DNA from: Cafeteria roenbergensis
Taxonomy: Eukaryota; Sar; Bigyra; Bicosoecida; Cafeteriaceae
Direction: 5' to 3'
DNA: 23,060 nucleotides
NCBI GenBank assembly: GCA_008330645.1
Contig: VLTN01000128.1
Span: 1-23,060 of the forward strand
A model generated the notes under the pieces. The model saw only the letters and a list, made by a program, of their open reading frames with translations. It was not told the origin of the DNA and made no database searches. Positions 1 to 9,374 of the stretch are shown here, piece after piece. Position numbers and translations under genes: made by a program. Each line of letters starts with the position of its first letter. Within the stretch, counting starts at the first letter, position 1.

Positions 1-205
1 CGTGTTGCGGAGCCCAGTAGTGCGTTCCCGGCACGCACGCCTCTCGGAACGCGACCAGGTCGCTCATGACGCGCAAGCATGGCCGGGTCGTCGATGTTGG
101 CGACACGCTTCTCCGGCGTGCCCTTGGCCAGCGCCTCGGCCCTGCAGCGTGCTGTGCAGGCCCTGCGCGCCTTGGCCAGACGGCGCAGGAAGACGCACTC
201 GTGCT
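1..205 (-). mobile_element. R2-like (REL) retrotransposon fragment, 3' half of a split copy
   Basis: This stretch matches 20242-20444 of the long retrotransposon copy at the right of the window almost base for base, with two one-base indels. It encodes, on the minus strand, part of the region just upstream of the Cys/His motif of the REL protein. The match stops exactly at base 205, where element A begins. It resumes at 12375 with the next base of the element (equivalent to 20445). The copy continues off the left edge, so its 3' end is not visible. Confidence 0.9.
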
Positions 206-536
206 GTTCGGTAACCGGTTGGGTTCATATTTGTCCGCAGACGTAGATTCTTCCCCGACAAAACAGAGGAGCCACATGCCAGCGTCTCGGCACTCTCTTG
301 GGCTGCGCGGCTTCCCCACAGCGTGCTGGGGGTGCCCTCGGCGTGACTCAGAGGGTCCCGAGCTCTGGTCTACCCGCCTGCGTCGGCGGCCAAGACAAGC
401 AGCTCGCTGGCAAGGCGCGCGCAGCGTGCGCTTCGCTTTGCCCGCCGTGCCGTGCGAACGCTCGCACAGCACTCCAGGGCCCGTTGCGGTCGGCTTTGAG
501 GTTGTGTGAGAGCAAAGCCGCATTCGTGACCCGCCC
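206..536 (+). repeat. Left terminal region of element A (second copy at 17103-17433)
   Basis: About 330 bp are shared with 17103-17433 at high identity, diverging after the common GTGACCCGCCC. It starts with GTTCGGTAAC followed by a palindromic AACCGGTT. No convincing gene is present, and the short frames here are not conserved as proteins. It is probably the 5' terminal or untranslated region of the element. Confidence 0.85.
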
Positions 537-782
537 CGAGCTATGGACGAGGGCTCCCCTTGACATTTCCCTGGACGAGGCGGTCGCGAAACTGCCACTA
601 GCGCAGAACTCGCGGCGGCCGCCTCGGCCGCGCCGCCGCGCCCGGCCCTCTTCACGGCGGACGAATGCCTGGGCGAGGGCAGTGCCGACGCCATACTTAG
701 CACATGGCCCGAGCTGGGCCGTCAATTTCAGCGGGCGGGCAGGCTTACGCGTGTCGGCTGGCTAGTCAAGATCCTTCACGTC

Positions 783-3066
783 ATGGATCAGCTGCACCTT
801 CCAAAGCGGCACGGAGCGAAACCCCGCGCACCGCACGCGCCCCTGCGCCCCCACGCACACGGGAGCGTGGGCTGGCGGGGGCGGGGGTCCGCAGCGGCGC
901 CGTCCGCGGCGGCAACGCGGGCCTCAGCGGCCGAGACAGGGTCGCGAGCGCGCGCAGCTCCCGAGCGGTCGTTGTCGGCAGAGCTCTATGGCGACGTCGT
1001 CACGATGCAGGTTCGCGCCGTCACGGTTTCCCTCACCCACTCGACAGGGCAGGGTCCCATCGCAGCGGACCTGACGGCAGGCTTCGCTGCGCTCGCGCAG
1101 CCGCCTGTGGGGCAGTCATTCGACAGCGCGGCCGACTGTTGCGACGTGCTGGCCACAGTGGCCTGCAAAGCCGTGTCGCGAGCACAGTCCGACGAGGTTG
1201 CGAAAACGCGTGCGGCTCGTACTCCATGCGGCCATCGGGCATGCGCTCCTCACAGAGGGCGGGACCATCGATGAGGTACCCGCCGACGTGGACCTCGCCC
1301 GCACGACAGCGACCGTCGCGGAACTTGCCCGGAGCAGACTGCTGGGACACGACGCGACGCGGCAGGGACCTGCCGCCTCGCCTGCTCACTCGGTGAGACC
1401 GCCTGAGCCTGCGCGCGAGGCACTGGCCGCGCACTCACCGTTTGCGCTCACCCCACAGAGAGGCCTGGACAGCGAAATGGACCCCTGGCCGGCCGCGCGG
1501 GCCGAAGGAGGCATCTGGCGAGAAATCGCGTCACCGGCGCGACCACCCCGAACCACAGGTGAGCTGAAATCTTGCTTGGCAGTTGCAGGGACCCTTGCTT
1601 ACCTGACGGGGACTCCTCCACGTGCCCTCACCGAAGATGGCGGCGCTCGTTGCAGTCGCGACTGGCGTTGGGCATAACGAGCGTCCCTGAGAGCGTGGTA
1701 ACGACGCTTCTCGAGACCTCGCCCCTTGCTGATTCCACATGCGTCCTTCGCGCGGCGGTCGAGGCGGCCGCGAGGGCCGAAACTCCGCCCTCCCCTTCCC
1801 CGGTGGGCGGCTTCCGGACGGCGGTCGAGGACCAGCTCCACGCTGTGGCAGCTGCCTGGGTAGCAGCGGGCGCGCCACCCCCGATCAAGCGGGTACAGGA
1901 CTTGTTCGTCGCGGCGCTGGCAACGCTGGCGGCGCAGCGGACAAAGACTAAGCACCTGCTGGCGCAGGAGATCCAAGAGCACCCGTGGTCAGTGACGGTC
2001 GAAGCCCTGGAGTACCTCTGGGCATCGGATTCCGAGGCGGCGCTGCGTGCAGCTGTCACAGCCGTGGCCGCCTCGGCGTTTGACTGGCGAACGGCAGGCA
2101 TCCCAGTGGGCCCGGCCGCATTTGCCGTTGTCCTGGCGGCAACGGCAGTGGCGCTGGTGGACCCGCGGACGGAGAGGGAGCTGAGCTGCGGCTCCTGCTG
2201 GACGAAGCTCTTCCAGACGCAGAGCTCATGCCCCGACCCGCCCTTCGGGGCTCGGGTCCGCGGGTCCACGACCGAGTCCTCCGGTATGCAGACCGGCGGG
2301 AGGCGCGCCGGGCCCGGCCCACGGCAGAGCGACGAGGCCGGGCGGCGCCCCGCCAGGCAGCAGTCGCTGCGTGGGCGGCGGCACCGTCCGCTCCGGCGAC
2401 AAAAGCAACGTCCGCGCAGCCACGGCGGCAGAAGAAGCCCTCTTCCTCGCGTCGTCCTTGTGGCGGCGCACGGGGCGTCGGGGCGTCCTCCGATGCGGAT
2501 CCCTGCTCTGGCAGAGGGCAAGATGGCACATGTGCTCAAAGGAGGCCTGACGGCGAATGCGCTGGCGGAAGCAATTGCTGGCGCGCTTGGGCTGGGTGAC
2601 GACCCTCCGGGATCGCCCGCAGACACGTGGGCGTTGCTCCGCCAGCGGCTCGGACTGGGTTTTTCCCGAGGCCTGAGCCAACAGGGACGGCGTGATCGGG
2701 CTCTGCACGGTCACGTCTGGCTCAGGCCTCATGGCCCTCCATCGCGGCGGGGTCTGAGGTCGGGGGACGACGTGACCGACGCGGAACCGCCGCAGGTGGG
2801 AAGCCGACAGCGTCCTGAACGGTGGAGGCCGGACCTCTCGCGGCTAGACCCTGCAGCCCCCCCGTTCTTTCCCGACGCGTGGCGGCCCGGGCCGCGGCAG
2901 CGCGAAGAAGGGACGACGGAGGCGGAGATGGCCCAGCCAAAAGAACAAACGGCGGGGGCGGGGGCGGAACCCAGGCGCGGGCGGAAGGCGTCGCCGCCGC
3001 GGCAACCGGCTCACGACCACCTTCACGCCGCGGACCGAGGGCCACAGAGCTGCGCGCTGGGCTCCG
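783..3066 (+). pseudogene. Gag-like region of element A (frameshifted)
   Basis: Frames that read like protein run across this stretch but switch several times: one frame from 783 to about 1270, a second from about 1198 to 1677, then the first again from about 1680 to 2215. The predicted protein is Ala-rich with amphipathic helical stretches and has no zinc knuckle. That resembles the gag-like ORF of element B in position and composition, but I see no residue-level match. Its place upstream of the RT is the main reason for the call. In DIRS-like elements the first ORF supplies a putative nucleic-acid-binding structural protein. From about 2220 to 3060 the reading is Arg/Pro-rich and may be noncoding in the frame that stays open. 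No valid start codon can be chosen. Confidence 0.4.
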
Positions 3067-5040
3067 GTGCCGGCACGGGACCAACCGTTGCCGACGCTGG
3101 AGCTGGCGAGGCGGTACCTACGCGCCCTTCGCCATCGGTACGACCCCCCGCGTCCGAAGCGGCAGGTGCGCTCAGCGACGGGGCGGATATGGGCCGCTTC
3201 GGATGAGACGGGCCTACGCCAATACCAACGGGCGCGGCGGCTTCTTTCGCTGATGGGGATGGACCCAGAACGGGTAGCGCCGCATCAGCTGCGGGCGACC
3301 TTGGAGCGCCTGCGTGCCTCCGGGGTGCTGCAGCAAGCAGTCGATGCGGCGCGTAACGCGGTAGCACTGGATCCCGGGGCGGCAGCGGCGGACGGGTTTC
3401 TCCACACTGCTCTGGCGGCGCACCCCATCCTCTGGGGAACAGACGGAGCTGCCGGAGGGATTAACCCAGTTAGCGTGCTTGAGCTGCTGAGACCCGTGTC
3501 GCGGCGCTGGCGGGAACCGTTTGCGACGGCCCTGATCGGCGCGGACACGGCCGTGGTGGAACCAGTACGGCCGCGTGGCCGTCCACCCAACTATCGGTCG
3601 CCCGGTTCACGGAGGCGCAGTTGGAGAGCGCTCTGGCGGACGAAGTCGCGCGCGGCTGGTCGCTGCCGGTGCCATCGGACTGGCCCAAGCAACTCCTGCG
3701 CCGCACGGCCCCCTGTAAGCTGGTGCCAAGTCAGGCCTGGGAGCAGACGGCCGGCCCCGGGCACGAATGGTCCAGGACAACTCAGCATCGGCGGCCCCCG
3801 CGGCCCTCCGCGGAGTGAACTCGCGAGTAGACACATCGTTCCTCGAGTTCCCGAAGGTCCCATCGGCCGCGGAGCTGTGCCAGCTTGTCGCTGACATGGC
3901 GGACAAGCATGGCGGGCCCTTTTTCCTGGCGCCCATGGACATCCAGGCCGCCTACAGACAACTATCGGCGGGGGCGGGAGCCACGCCCCTGCTGACCATA
4001 GCCTCGGGAAAGGTCACCCTTATGAACGTGGCGCTGCCGATGGGTGCGAGTTCAGCGCGTCCGCGCTGTGCGCAGCCACGGCAGCGCTAGGAGACGCCTT
4101 GCGCACGGACCACACGGGGTGGCCGTGTACGCGGACGACATCTTGCTGGTGTCGGCCTGCGACGAGGCGGGCGCTCGCGCGGACCGGGATCGTGCGGCGG
4201 AACTCTGCGGGCAGCTTGGCTTACCAGTGGCCGTGGAGAAATGCCCACCCCCGGCCCATGTGGCGGACTACGTGGGGCTGCGCTTCTCCTCCCGACCGGG
4301 CTTGACGCTGGTGTCGGTGAAACCATCCACCCTACAGAAGCTCTTGGGGGCACTGGGACTCAGTCCGAGCCGGAGGTCGCATCTCCGTCTCGGTCCACGA
4401 ACCGATGCTGGGACGAGCCTACTGGCTCTCCTGCCTGTGCCTGCCCATCAAGACATGGATTCGACGGCTGGCCCAAGAGATCGTTCCGGCGGCACGTGCG
4501 CCTCGTCGCCGGTTTCGCTGGACAAGCCGAGCTAAAAGCGCTGCGAAGGCCTTGTCCAGGCTGCTCCACCGATCTCCCTCAGTGCGGGTCCGGGACGTGG
4601 CGGACCGAGCCGCGGGCCCGACCCTAGGCCGAAGTATCTGCTTGCCACAGACGCCTGTGGGCAAGCGGGCGGAGCGGTGCTGATAGACCTGCATGATCCG
4701 GGATCTCCGTGGCAGGTGGCCCGCTTCGAGTGGCCGGAACACATTGGATCGAGCACCCGCTCCGAGCTGCTGACCGCGACGCGTGCGCTCCAGCACTTCA
4801 GGCACCAGGTTGCGGGACGTCCGTGCACCTCTTGACCGACAACGTGGCCACTCAGGCTGTGTCGTCAAGGTTCCGGGCATCGCTCTCGGCCGGGCACGCC
4901 GATGACCTGGCCGAGGAGCTTGCCGAGTTCCTGCTGCACAACCGGGTGCGCCTAGATGCGAGCCACATCGCTGGCGTTGACAATATCTGTGCTGACCGCC
5001 TGAGCCGCCTTCCCCCGCAGGTGGCCATCGAGGGGCCCTT
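3067..5040 (+). pseudogene. Reverse transcriptase-RNase H of element A (degenerate)
   Basis: This polymerase copied element RNA into DNA. An N-terminal block (LELL, FATALIGAD, NY; about 3475-3600) is shared with element B. RT motif A appears as MDIQAAYRQL near 3936. The catalytic YADD is at 4128-4139, followed by a motif-D-like LGLPVAVEKC. RNase H follows: ATDA near 4644-4655, a Glu in SSTRSELLT near 4750, LTDN near 4833 and ICADRLSRL near 4986. These pieces lie in different frames, with breaks near 3610, 3760, 4040, 4390, 4620, 4820 and 5040. The gene cannot make a full protein as given. Retention of every catalytic motif together with many indels points to an old but recognisable copy, or to sequence errors in a GC-rich region. 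Confidence 0.85.
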
Positions 5041-5506
5041 GTGGAAGCTGGGTACGAGGTGTCTTTCGACGGCTGCGAGCTCTTTCTGCGCGACTGCGCC
5101 GCCTGCGTGGCCCAAGCTCGTGCTGCCACCGACGGTCGTCCCGGTGGACGAGCCACACGGCTGCTGAGCGTCCTGGACCGGGACGGCAACTCCCACGTGT
5201 TCGCGGCCATGCTGGCCCTCACGGACGTTAGAACAGGCCGGCCCACGGTGGTGGCGGCTGTCAGGGCGTGGCGAGCGCTCTGCGCAGCAAAGGGCGCGAG
5301 GTTTCCCCGCTCGGGGCGGATCACGCTGGCGGCAGCGTCGATCTTCGCCCGGGCGCTAATGGCGGGAGACACGGAATTGTCCCCGTCGAGCCTGGTCAGC
5401 TACCTCTTCGCGGTGAGAAGGTTCGCTCGGTTCGCCTTTGACGAGGCAGACGACCCGATGTCGGACAAGCACTCGGCCATCAAGCTCATCGTGGCACGCA
5501 TGAATC
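5041..5506 (+). pseudogene. Tyrosine recombinase of element A, N-terminal part, interrupted by element B
   Basis: An open frame of about 155 residues follows the RNase H. Its last third (SLVSYLFAVRRFARF, then HSAIKLIVARMNL) aligns with element B's recombinase around residues 83-118, the core-binding helical domain upstream of the catalytic domain. The frame stops 10 bases inside element B, at 5515-5517, so the natural coding sequence ends at the insertion point 5506. The first catalytic Arg box is not present on this side. The C-terminal catalytic part lies at 11673-12060, beyond B. Confidence 0.75.
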
Positions 5507-5607
5507 TGCTGACCTGAGTGGGCGTTGAGAGGCTGCTTGTTGGTGGAGGATTGGTGTTGACTCAAATGGCTTAAGTTTGGCGCGGCGGGGACCGCACGGG
5601 GTCGCCC
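5507..5607 (-). repeat. B2 terminal repeat of element B (3' end)
   Basis: This is a 101-bp direct copy of 6035-6135, identical by eye, forming the 3' terminus of element B on the minus strand. It starts on the plus strand with TGCTGACCTGAGTGGGCG and ends with GGGGTCGCCC. The element A recombinase sequence stops exactly at its outer edge. Confidence 0.92.
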
Positions 5608-5623
5608 GAGGGACGGGAGGGAG

Positions 5624-6034
5624 GGGTCAAACGATCGAATCGAGCATACGCACACCACTCGGGGCGCGCGCGTACGGCGGGTACGGGTGCGGGTGCGGCC
5701 GGTGAGCCCACGCGGGCTCGAACCGGTGTGCCCGCCCAAAGGGCGGGCTTGCGAGCGGGTCGGATGGCCCGCGCTTGCCGTGAGGCAGAGCCGGGGTCAT
5801 GTGATCGAGACCGCTCACGCGCTAGTCGGAACGCATGCGCGCGGCGGGAGCGGGATACGGCCGGCGAGCCCCCACGCGGGCTCGGGTCGGAGTGCTCGCC
5901 CAGAGGGCGGGCTTGCGAGCGGGTCGGGATGGCCCGCGCCTGCCGTGGGGCAGAGCGGGCCCGGTGTTGTTGTCGCGTCTGAAGGCGGCCTCTCAACTCG
6001 AGGGGACAGCAGCACAAGATTTACATCACAAACA
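5624..6034 (-). repeat. A2 internal repeat of element B
   Basis: This is a 411-bp copy of A1 (11262-11672), with three differences by eye. It abuts B1 without a gap at 6034/6035. It contains two related roughly 95-bp modules (about 5699-5795 and 5862-5960) and strong hairpins. One is an 8-bp perfect stem GCCCGCCC-AAA-GGGCGGGC at 5730-5748. Another is at 5699-5726: GAGCCC pairs with GGGCTC around a 4-base loop, and the stem is extended by CCGGT/ACCGG. Confidence 0.92.
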
Positions 6035-6135
6035 TGCTGACCTGAGTGGGCGTTGAGAGGCTGCTTGTTGGTGGAGGATTGGTGTTGACTCAAATGGCTT
6101 AAGTTTGGCGCGGCGGGGACCGCACGGGGTCGCCC
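6035..6135 (-). repeat. B1 internal repeat of element B
   Basis: This is the 101-bp direct copy of B2 (5507-5607). It lies 23 bp after the recombinase stop codon and immediately before A2 on the coding (minus) strand. In split-direct-repeat elements this position carries the template that lets reverse transcription complete the termini. Confidence 0.92.
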
Positions 6136-6158
6136 TCCGTGCCATCCCATGCCATAGA

Positions 6159-7166
6159 TCAGGGCATCGCAGAGCGATCGGTAGAGGAGAGGAAGTGGGC
6201 GCTGGCGCTTTCGCGAAAGTAGGATTCGACGGACTGGGCGTTGCGCCAGCGGCCCAGCAAGACGATGCGGTCCTTTGTGACACTGGAGTGGCGGAGGAGC
6301 CAAGTAGCCGCGGAGATGCGGAACGAGTGCGGGGAGATGCGGTGCTGGCGGAGGTAGGGGTTAGCGGCGAGTAGGGCCGCGACGAGGTCGGAAGCGGAGA
6401 CAGGCTGGCGGTTCCGCTTGAGCCATAACGGGGAGGAGCGGTCGGCCGGTCTGGCGAGGGTGGCCGCGGCGGCCGCGGCGCCCCCCACGTGGGCCGGGTT
6501 GTAATGGGGGGAGTCGGGGTCGGTTGTCAGGTGTAGGCGTTCCCAGGTGCGGGACATCTTCTCGAACACGTCGATCTGAACATGAATGTGGCGGTTAACC
6601 ACGCTCACCCGCGCGTTGGCGCGGGGAATGGGCGTTGCGGTGGAGGCGGGAGCTGGGCGCGTCAGAAGGGAGCCGGCGCGGCTGAGGGTGTCCCAGCAGA
6701 CGGCGATGGCGGCCGCCACAGCCGGGTCCGTTGCCGGGGAGCGAATGGCCCGGAGGACGTCGTCGCGGGAGAAGACGCCGCGCGAGTCTCGTGTGGGGTT
6801 GCCCCACCGATGGATGCGCTTCGTGGCCAGGCTCACGAGGCGGCTAGTCGCGTGTGAGTCGATCGGGGAGAGCATGAGGTCGGCCAGGCGTAGGACGTTG
6901 TGATAGTAGGAGGCGAGGGTGGAGGTTGCGAGAGGCTGGGGCCTGGTCGCGGACGCTTTGAGGAAGGTGGACGTGACGGAGGCTCCGGCCGTGCGGCCGA
7001 ACGGGAGACCTGCTCCGTGCTGTCGGGCCATAGAGGCGAAGAAGCGGAAGGCGGCCGTGATCTGGATGGAGCTGCCGCTCCAGAAGCAGAGGAGGGGCGC
7101 GACGGCCCAGTCGTCGTAGCCCAAGGGGAGCGGGTAGCCGGCGATGCGGACGCCTGGTTGAGCCAT
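6159..7166 (-). CDS. Tyrosine recombinase (integrase) of element B
   Basis: A 335-residue tyrosine recombinase that would integrate the circular DNA copy of the element by site-specific strand exchange. The catalytic set is present in order: Arg163 in the box LSRAGSLL, His280-x-x-Arg283 in HSFR, Trp307 in LGRW and nucleophile Tyr316 in VESYFRES. An N-terminal helical domain (about residues 25-120) resembles the core-binding domain. The frame is open throughout and it is the only complete protein of the element. The first residue corresponds to a non-ATG codon or to an overlap with the RNase H frame, so the protein may be made by frameshift from the upstream ORF or from an ATG inside. The stop is 23 bp before B1. 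The relative in element A has the same C-terminal motifs. Confidence 0.92.
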   Translation of the reverse strand: MAQPGVRIAGYPLPLGYDDWAVAPLLCFWSGSSIQITAAFRFFASMARQHGAGLPFGRTAGASVTSTFLKASATRPQPLATSTLASYYHNVLRLADLMLSPIDSHATSRLVSLATKRIHRWGNPTRDSRGVFSRDDVLRAIRSPATDPAVAAAIAVCWDTLSRAGSLLTRPAPASTATPIPRANARVSVVNRHIHVQIDVFEKMSRTWERLHLTTDPDSPHYNPAHVGGAAAAAATLARPADRSSPLWLKRNRQPVSASDLVAALLAANPYLRQHRISPHSFRISAATWLLRHSSVTKDRIVLLGRWRNAQSVESYFRESASAHFLSSTDRSAMP

Positions 7167-7169
7167 GCG

Positions 7170-9262
7170 ATGGGGTCCAGGACCCCCAAGTCGAGAAGGC
7201 TCGGCGAGGATGGCGCGGACAATCTTTGGGGCCGCCTCGAGAAACGCGAGAGTCGCGTCCAGAGTAGGCTCAACTCCCCACCGAGAGAGGGCGCATCTTT
7301 GCCACTCGCGCTCAAGCGGCTCAGGGTGTCGGTGACGGTGTTCTGCATGCCAGGCAAGTGTTCAGCGTGCACGACCAGGTGGGAGCGCAGGAGCGTTAGC
7401 GCGAGCGGGATTGCGAGAGAGTCGGAGTACGTGGAGCGGGAAGACGGGCTCATGCGGGCGACGGCCGAGACGACGGTGGTCGAGTCGGAGAGAACAGGCG
7501 GATATTGGACCGCGGAGCCCGGCGGGCGCTATGGCGACGGCGACGGCGGCGCATGCGAATTCGGAACGGACCGAGTGGGGGATCACGTCGTGCCAGCGGC
7601 CGCAATAGAGGCGGACGCTGACACAGCGCCGGGGGGCGCCATCGACGAGGGCGTTTGTGGTACGCCGCAGGTCGAACACGGCGATGCCGAAGCCGTGAGC
7701 GGAGGCGTCGGTGACGACCAGCATGGCCGGGAAGGGGTCAGGAGCCATTGTGGCACGGGCGGCGAAGGTGGCGGGCAAGGGCCTGGCGATGCCCGGCGCC
7801 CACGTGAGAAGGGCGCGCGCGGCGGCGGCTGCCGAAGGATCGAGCGCGGACGTGCGATCGGGGGAGTCGGCGAGGGCGCGCCGAATGTCCCGGAGAAGGG
7901 GGCGAATCGGCTTGCAGAGTGTCGAGAACCAGGTGATGCGGCCGACGACTTTTGCGAGCTGGTCGCGATCGGGGTCGCCGTTCGCGGCGGCGGTGAGGGC
8001 GGAGACGAGGTCGACCACGGCGCCGTCCTTCATGCGTACGTGGGCCGGACCCCTGTCGTTGCCAGTCGTGAGGCGCAGGCCCACCCATTCGACGGATCGT
8101 GCAGGCGGGGACGACTTCTCGGCCTGTGGGGGAAGGCCGAGCCGGACCATCGCCTCGCGGATTCGCGCGAGCTCGGACGTTGCGCGATGGAGAGGGAGGT
8201 CGGTGGAGACTAGTAGGTCGTCGCAGAAGCTGAGCAGCCTGACGCCGGGGGACTCGAGGGCCTGCGCGAGGGCCGCGGTGCAGCTGTTCATGTAGGTGCT
8301 GCTGTGGCGGCCGCCCATGGAGCAGGCGGAAGAGATGTAGGTGGTGCCTTTGAAGCGGACGGTGAACAGGGTGCTCGAGGCCGCTGCAAGGCGGATGCGC
8401 TTGAAGCCGCTGGATACGTCCAGCGTCGCAAGCATTGTTGGGGGGTGGGTCCCAGGAGCATGGCCGCGACCCGGCCAAGCGAGGGGGTGCCCGGGTACGC
8501 CAGCTCCGTGCTGGCGACCGAGGCGTTCACCCCCGCGGGACGCACCGAGTGACCGTCGAAGAAGGGCTGCCTTGCCTGGGTGTCGTCGGTGATCATCCGC
8601 CACCGGGGACGGCCGTGGGCGTCGGGCGCTTTGGGAACCACGTTGAGCGGGGCCGGCTTGCGGGCGACGGGGAGCGCGGAGTCCGGCAGCCGGACGAGCC
8701 AGCCCTGCCGCACCTCCGCGGCGATGAGGCCCTCGAGGGCACGGACCTCTGCTGGGTCGGTCGGGTAGTTGTGGGATGTGCCGAGGGGACGGCGGGTTTC
8801 GACTGCGCGGGCGTCGGCGCCGAGCAGCGCTGTGGCGAAGACGAGACGCCAGTGGGCGCAGCGGCCTCGCAAGAGCTCCAGAGCGGCTGCGGGGCACAGG
8901 GCCGCGACACCCGGCGTGGGTGGGGGGAGGATCGGTGTCGATTCGAGCGAGGTCGATGCCCAGCCGTCGGGCGCGAAGGCGGATGGGTCGTGAAGGGCGC
9001 GGAGCTGCGCCGCATCGAAGGCGATGTCGAGGGCGCCGGAGCGCTGTAGGGAGGAGTAGAGGCGGCGGAATGCGCCGGGAGAGTCGCGGTCGGGGTCGAA
9101 GCCCAGAGCGAGGAGAATCGACTGCGCTCTGAGCCAGAGAAAGGGCTGGTCGTCGGGGGTTGCGGCCCAGGACCGGCCGGAAGTGGAGATACGAAGTCGC
9201 GCCGTGGCGGGCGCGAGGAGTGCACGATGCAAACAATGGAGATACTTGATGCCGAGGGTCAA
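7170..9262 (-). pseudogene. Reverse transcriptase-RNase H polyprotein of element B (two frame breaks)
   Basis: An N-terminal block homologous to element A (LELL, FATALLGAD, NYP) is followed by LNVVPKAPDAHGRPRWRMI, typical of the RT fingers. RT motif A is LDVSSGFKRI near 8420. The catalytic motif is FCDDLL near 8205-8230, with Cys in place of the usual Ala. RNase H has VTDASAHGFG near 7715, SEFACAA near 7560, LSDSTT near 7480 and HLPGMQNTVTDTLSRL near 7330. Two breaks occur: a six-G run at 8440-8445 where one extra base would join the frames, and one in a GCC/GTC-rich stretch near 7500-7560. Otherwise the reading is clean over about 690 residues, so the protein is close to intact. The exact start is unclear. 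The frame is open from about 9300, just after the gag stop. Confidence 0.87.
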
Positions 9263-9374
9263 GTCGGGGTTCGGCGGGGCCAGCCATGGCGGGGCTGGTT
9301 TCGGGGCTGTGCTGGGGAGGGGACGGCAGGGGGCTCGCCACGTGCAGGAACGGAGCGTTGTGCCGCGGTGGCGT

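Noticed and set aside
1628-2626. 332-codon minus-strand open frame across the gag region of element A
   Set aside because: It is antisense to a frame with more protein-like composition, and it has no recognisable motif.
5715-5726. tRNA B-box-like GGTTCGAGCCC on the minus strand of the A1/A2 repeats, suggesting a SINE or tRNA origin
   Set aside because: The bases pair into a hairpin with the adjacent sequence, no A box at the right spacing or cloverleaf was found, and the repeat is explained as the terminus of element B.
5624-6034. Reading the 411-bp pair as ordinary LTRs of an LTR retrotransposon
   Set aside because: The copies are not both terminal. B1 and B2 flank A2, the element has a tyrosine recombinase and no DDE integrase, and the ends lack TG...CA with a target duplication.
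6900-8213. 437-codon plus-strand open frame
   Set aside because: It lies antisense to the clear RT/RNase H/YR frames of element B and is Gly/Glu/Arg-rich shadow sequence.
8425-8460. Programmed -1 ribosomal frameshifting at the C6 run in the element B RT
   Set aside because: The break is within the RT domain, where a shift would serve no known regulatory purpose. The same type of break occurs inside gag and in the unrelated REL element, so indel or error is simpler.
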